DNA of 64,000 bases from Ricordea florida. Lineage: Eukaryota; Cnidaria; Anthozoa; Corallimorpharia; Ricordeidae. This document shows positions 62,669-64,000 of this stretch, piece by piece. Made by a program: the position numbers and the translations under genes. A model generated the notes under the pieces. That model did no database searches, was not told where the DNA came from, and worked only from the letters and a program-made list of their open reading frames with translations. The number at the start of each line of letters is the position of its first letter. The first letter of the stretch is position 1. Where the stretch lies: assembly GCA_949710005.1 (NCBI GenBank), contig OX453275.1, positions 19,763,507 to 19,827,506 of the forward strand, written 5' to 3'.

Positions 62669-62943
62669 ATGCCACCTTATTGATCTTTATCGTGCTTGCA
62701 GTCGGCATAAGTTCATGCTTGAGTTACAAACTAGAAAAGTAAACAGATCAGCAACTTCAAGTGAGGCGAAGCTCTCAAAACCACCCCCCTCTGGAAATTT
62801 ATAGCTGAACCCCCTCCCTCAAGCCTTTGGAATTCCGAATTGCATTACCCTCCCATGCCTTGAGAATTCCAGGTCAAGAAGCCTCTCCCTCCCACTCAGA
62901 ATTCCAAGATGCCACCTGTGGTAGGGTATGGATATTTCTGGAA

Positions 62944-63090
62944 GAGGGTCTCAACAGGGCAGTGACTTTTATGACTAACAGTTAATGTTTTTGGCTGTTC
63001 GAACGGCTAAAAGTTTTTCAATATTTACGCTTAATGTAGCTAATTTTTTGGCCTATTTTACGGCTAACGGTTAACCCCATTGAGACCCTC
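62944..63090. mobile_element. 147-bp MITE nested in the right TIR, TSD CTGGAA
   Basis: GAGGGTCTCAACAGGG ... CCCCATTGAGACCCTC, with CTGGAA directly on both sides (62938-62943, 63091-63096). Removing it together with one CTGGAA copy restores the mirrored TIR of the host element. Confidence 0.8.
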
Positions 63091-63100
63091 CTGGAATCAC

Positions 63101-64000
63101 CCATATCCATGATAACGTACATAAGTATACATCCTTAAAATAGCAACAATGGCTTACAGTTATCAAGAAAATAATGAGAAAATAAAGTGAACGAAACTTG
63201 TCGGTTTCATTGATCACATGTGCACCATGCAACCGAGGACCTCCACTGACATGTATTACTCCTGGTCAGTGGTATTCTTCCTCTGGGAATGCAAAAGAGG
63301 GTCTCATTGAACATGAGTTCAAAATGGTGGCAAAAAAAACAACAGAAGATAACTAAACTTTTCAGCTCTTCTGTCTCTTCTAGAAAAGGAGTCATATCAC
63401 AAAATGATCCTGAGGAAGCACAATCATTGACTCATTGCTTTCTAAGAAGCTTGTCAAAACTATTCCAAGAAGAATGATGGCACATCCTGAGTATGAACGT
63501 TTCTACCAAAATGGGAAAATGATTTTTCTTGGATCCAATTTTCTTCCATGGAAGGAAAGATGTTTTGCAAATATCGTCTGGAAAGAAACGAGCATACAGA
63601 CAAGAATAGTTCATTCTTCGGGGGTTCAGATAAGTTCTGAACTGAGGTCACTCACACTCATAACAAAAGCAAGTACACATCACAGATGACGCAAAACAAG
63701 ACCAGACAATAAAAAAGATGATACCAAATAATTTACACACAATGGTAAAACAATGCGCAACATGACCTGTTCCAATACATGGAGTAGGAGCCCATATTCA
63801 ACACAAGCTTATGGTCTAAAAGGGACGACAATCTTGCACTCTAGGCAGAAGATGAAATGAAGACTACTGATAATCATTTCAAGCCACTACATGACAGAAA
63901 TGACTTTGAGTCAAAACTGGTGAATAAAGAATGGTAAAATGAAAAGTTTGCATCAAGAGAAATCACAGCCAGTTAAGCATGCTTCCTACAGTGTATGCTG
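63101..64000. other. Right-edge region, no gene recognised
   Basis: Several overlapping short ORFs on both strands (63207-63689) with no recognised similarity. No LUC7 N-terminal exon was found, so the upstream exons of that gene probably lie further right. Confidence 0.35.

Larger units (their letters stand above)
61211..63100. mobile_element. Element with about 32-bp TIRs, right TIR split by a MITE
   Basis: The left end GGTGATTCCAGAAAATATCC ... ATACCCTACCAC (61211-61242) is mirrored by GTGGTAGGGTATGGATATTT plus CTGG (62918-62941) and, after the MITE, AATCACC. Subterminal GGAATTCCAAAA-type tandem units occur at both ends (61285-61365 and 62790-62905). The interior has no clear transposase. 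Confidence 0.65.

Overview
The window looks like nuclear DNA of an anthozoan cnidarian, most likely a stony coral. This is inferred from the style of the genes (spliced exons with gt/ag borders, no operons, AT-rich spacers with microsatellites) and from the mix of mobile elements; I cannot name a species. Only two host genes are visible. One is a long single-exon ORF for a DUF229 (sulfatase/alkaline-phosphatase fold) protein at the left edge (+, about 1-2490). The other is a LUC7-like U1 snRNP splicing factor on the minus strand, with seven exons between 60774 and 49687 that join in one frame and end in an RS-rich tail; its N-terminus lies beyond the window. Almost everything between them, and much of the LUC7-like introns, is transposable elements (TEs).

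Layout. 2.5-5.2 kb: spacer and a 1258-bp element with 96-bp terminal inverted repeats (TIRs) and an 8-bp target duplication. 5.5-20.8 kb: four minus-strand copies of a 2-3 kb repeat (family A; a fifth copy lies on + at 59 kb) whose start carries a short conserved first exon and splice donor. Mixed in are small elements that pair a CCAAT-type box, a short first exon and a large palindrome. 21.3-22.7 kb: a 1437-bp element with TIRs of about 283 bp, a 6-bp target duplication and one helix-turn-helix exon. 24.0-29.8 kb: a Helentron/HINE-like repeat (family B) interrupted by a complete, young Ty3/gypsy retrotransposon; a second copy of family B at 46.2-48.7 kb preserves the uninterrupted gypsy target site. 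30.6-31.3 kb: a decayed DIRS-type tyrosine recombinase. 33.3-38.5 kb: a decayed CR1-like LINE with nested SINE and MITE. 39.25-43.62 kb: an apparently intact ISL2EU-type DNA transposon with two convergent spliced genes, a THAP/DDE transposase and a YqaJ exonuclease with PHD-like zinc finger. 45.0-45.6 kb: a 17-bp minisatellite between inverted repeats. 56.1-58.8 kb: a rearranged Penelope-like element (PLE) with RT, GIY-YIG endonuclease and terminal repeats that contain hammerhead ribozyme cores.

The most notable items are: the complete hammerhead fold in the PLE terminal repeat and related degenerate cores elsewhere; the 13-nt self-complementarity of the gypsy LTR with the sequence just after it, suggesting Tf1-like self-priming; the intact two-gene ISL2EU element; the family-B repeat with its charged 19-residue-repeat protein; and the recurring pattern of non-autonomous repeats that keep only a promoter-like box, a first exon and a splice donor, often next to palindromes that share a small central hairpin.
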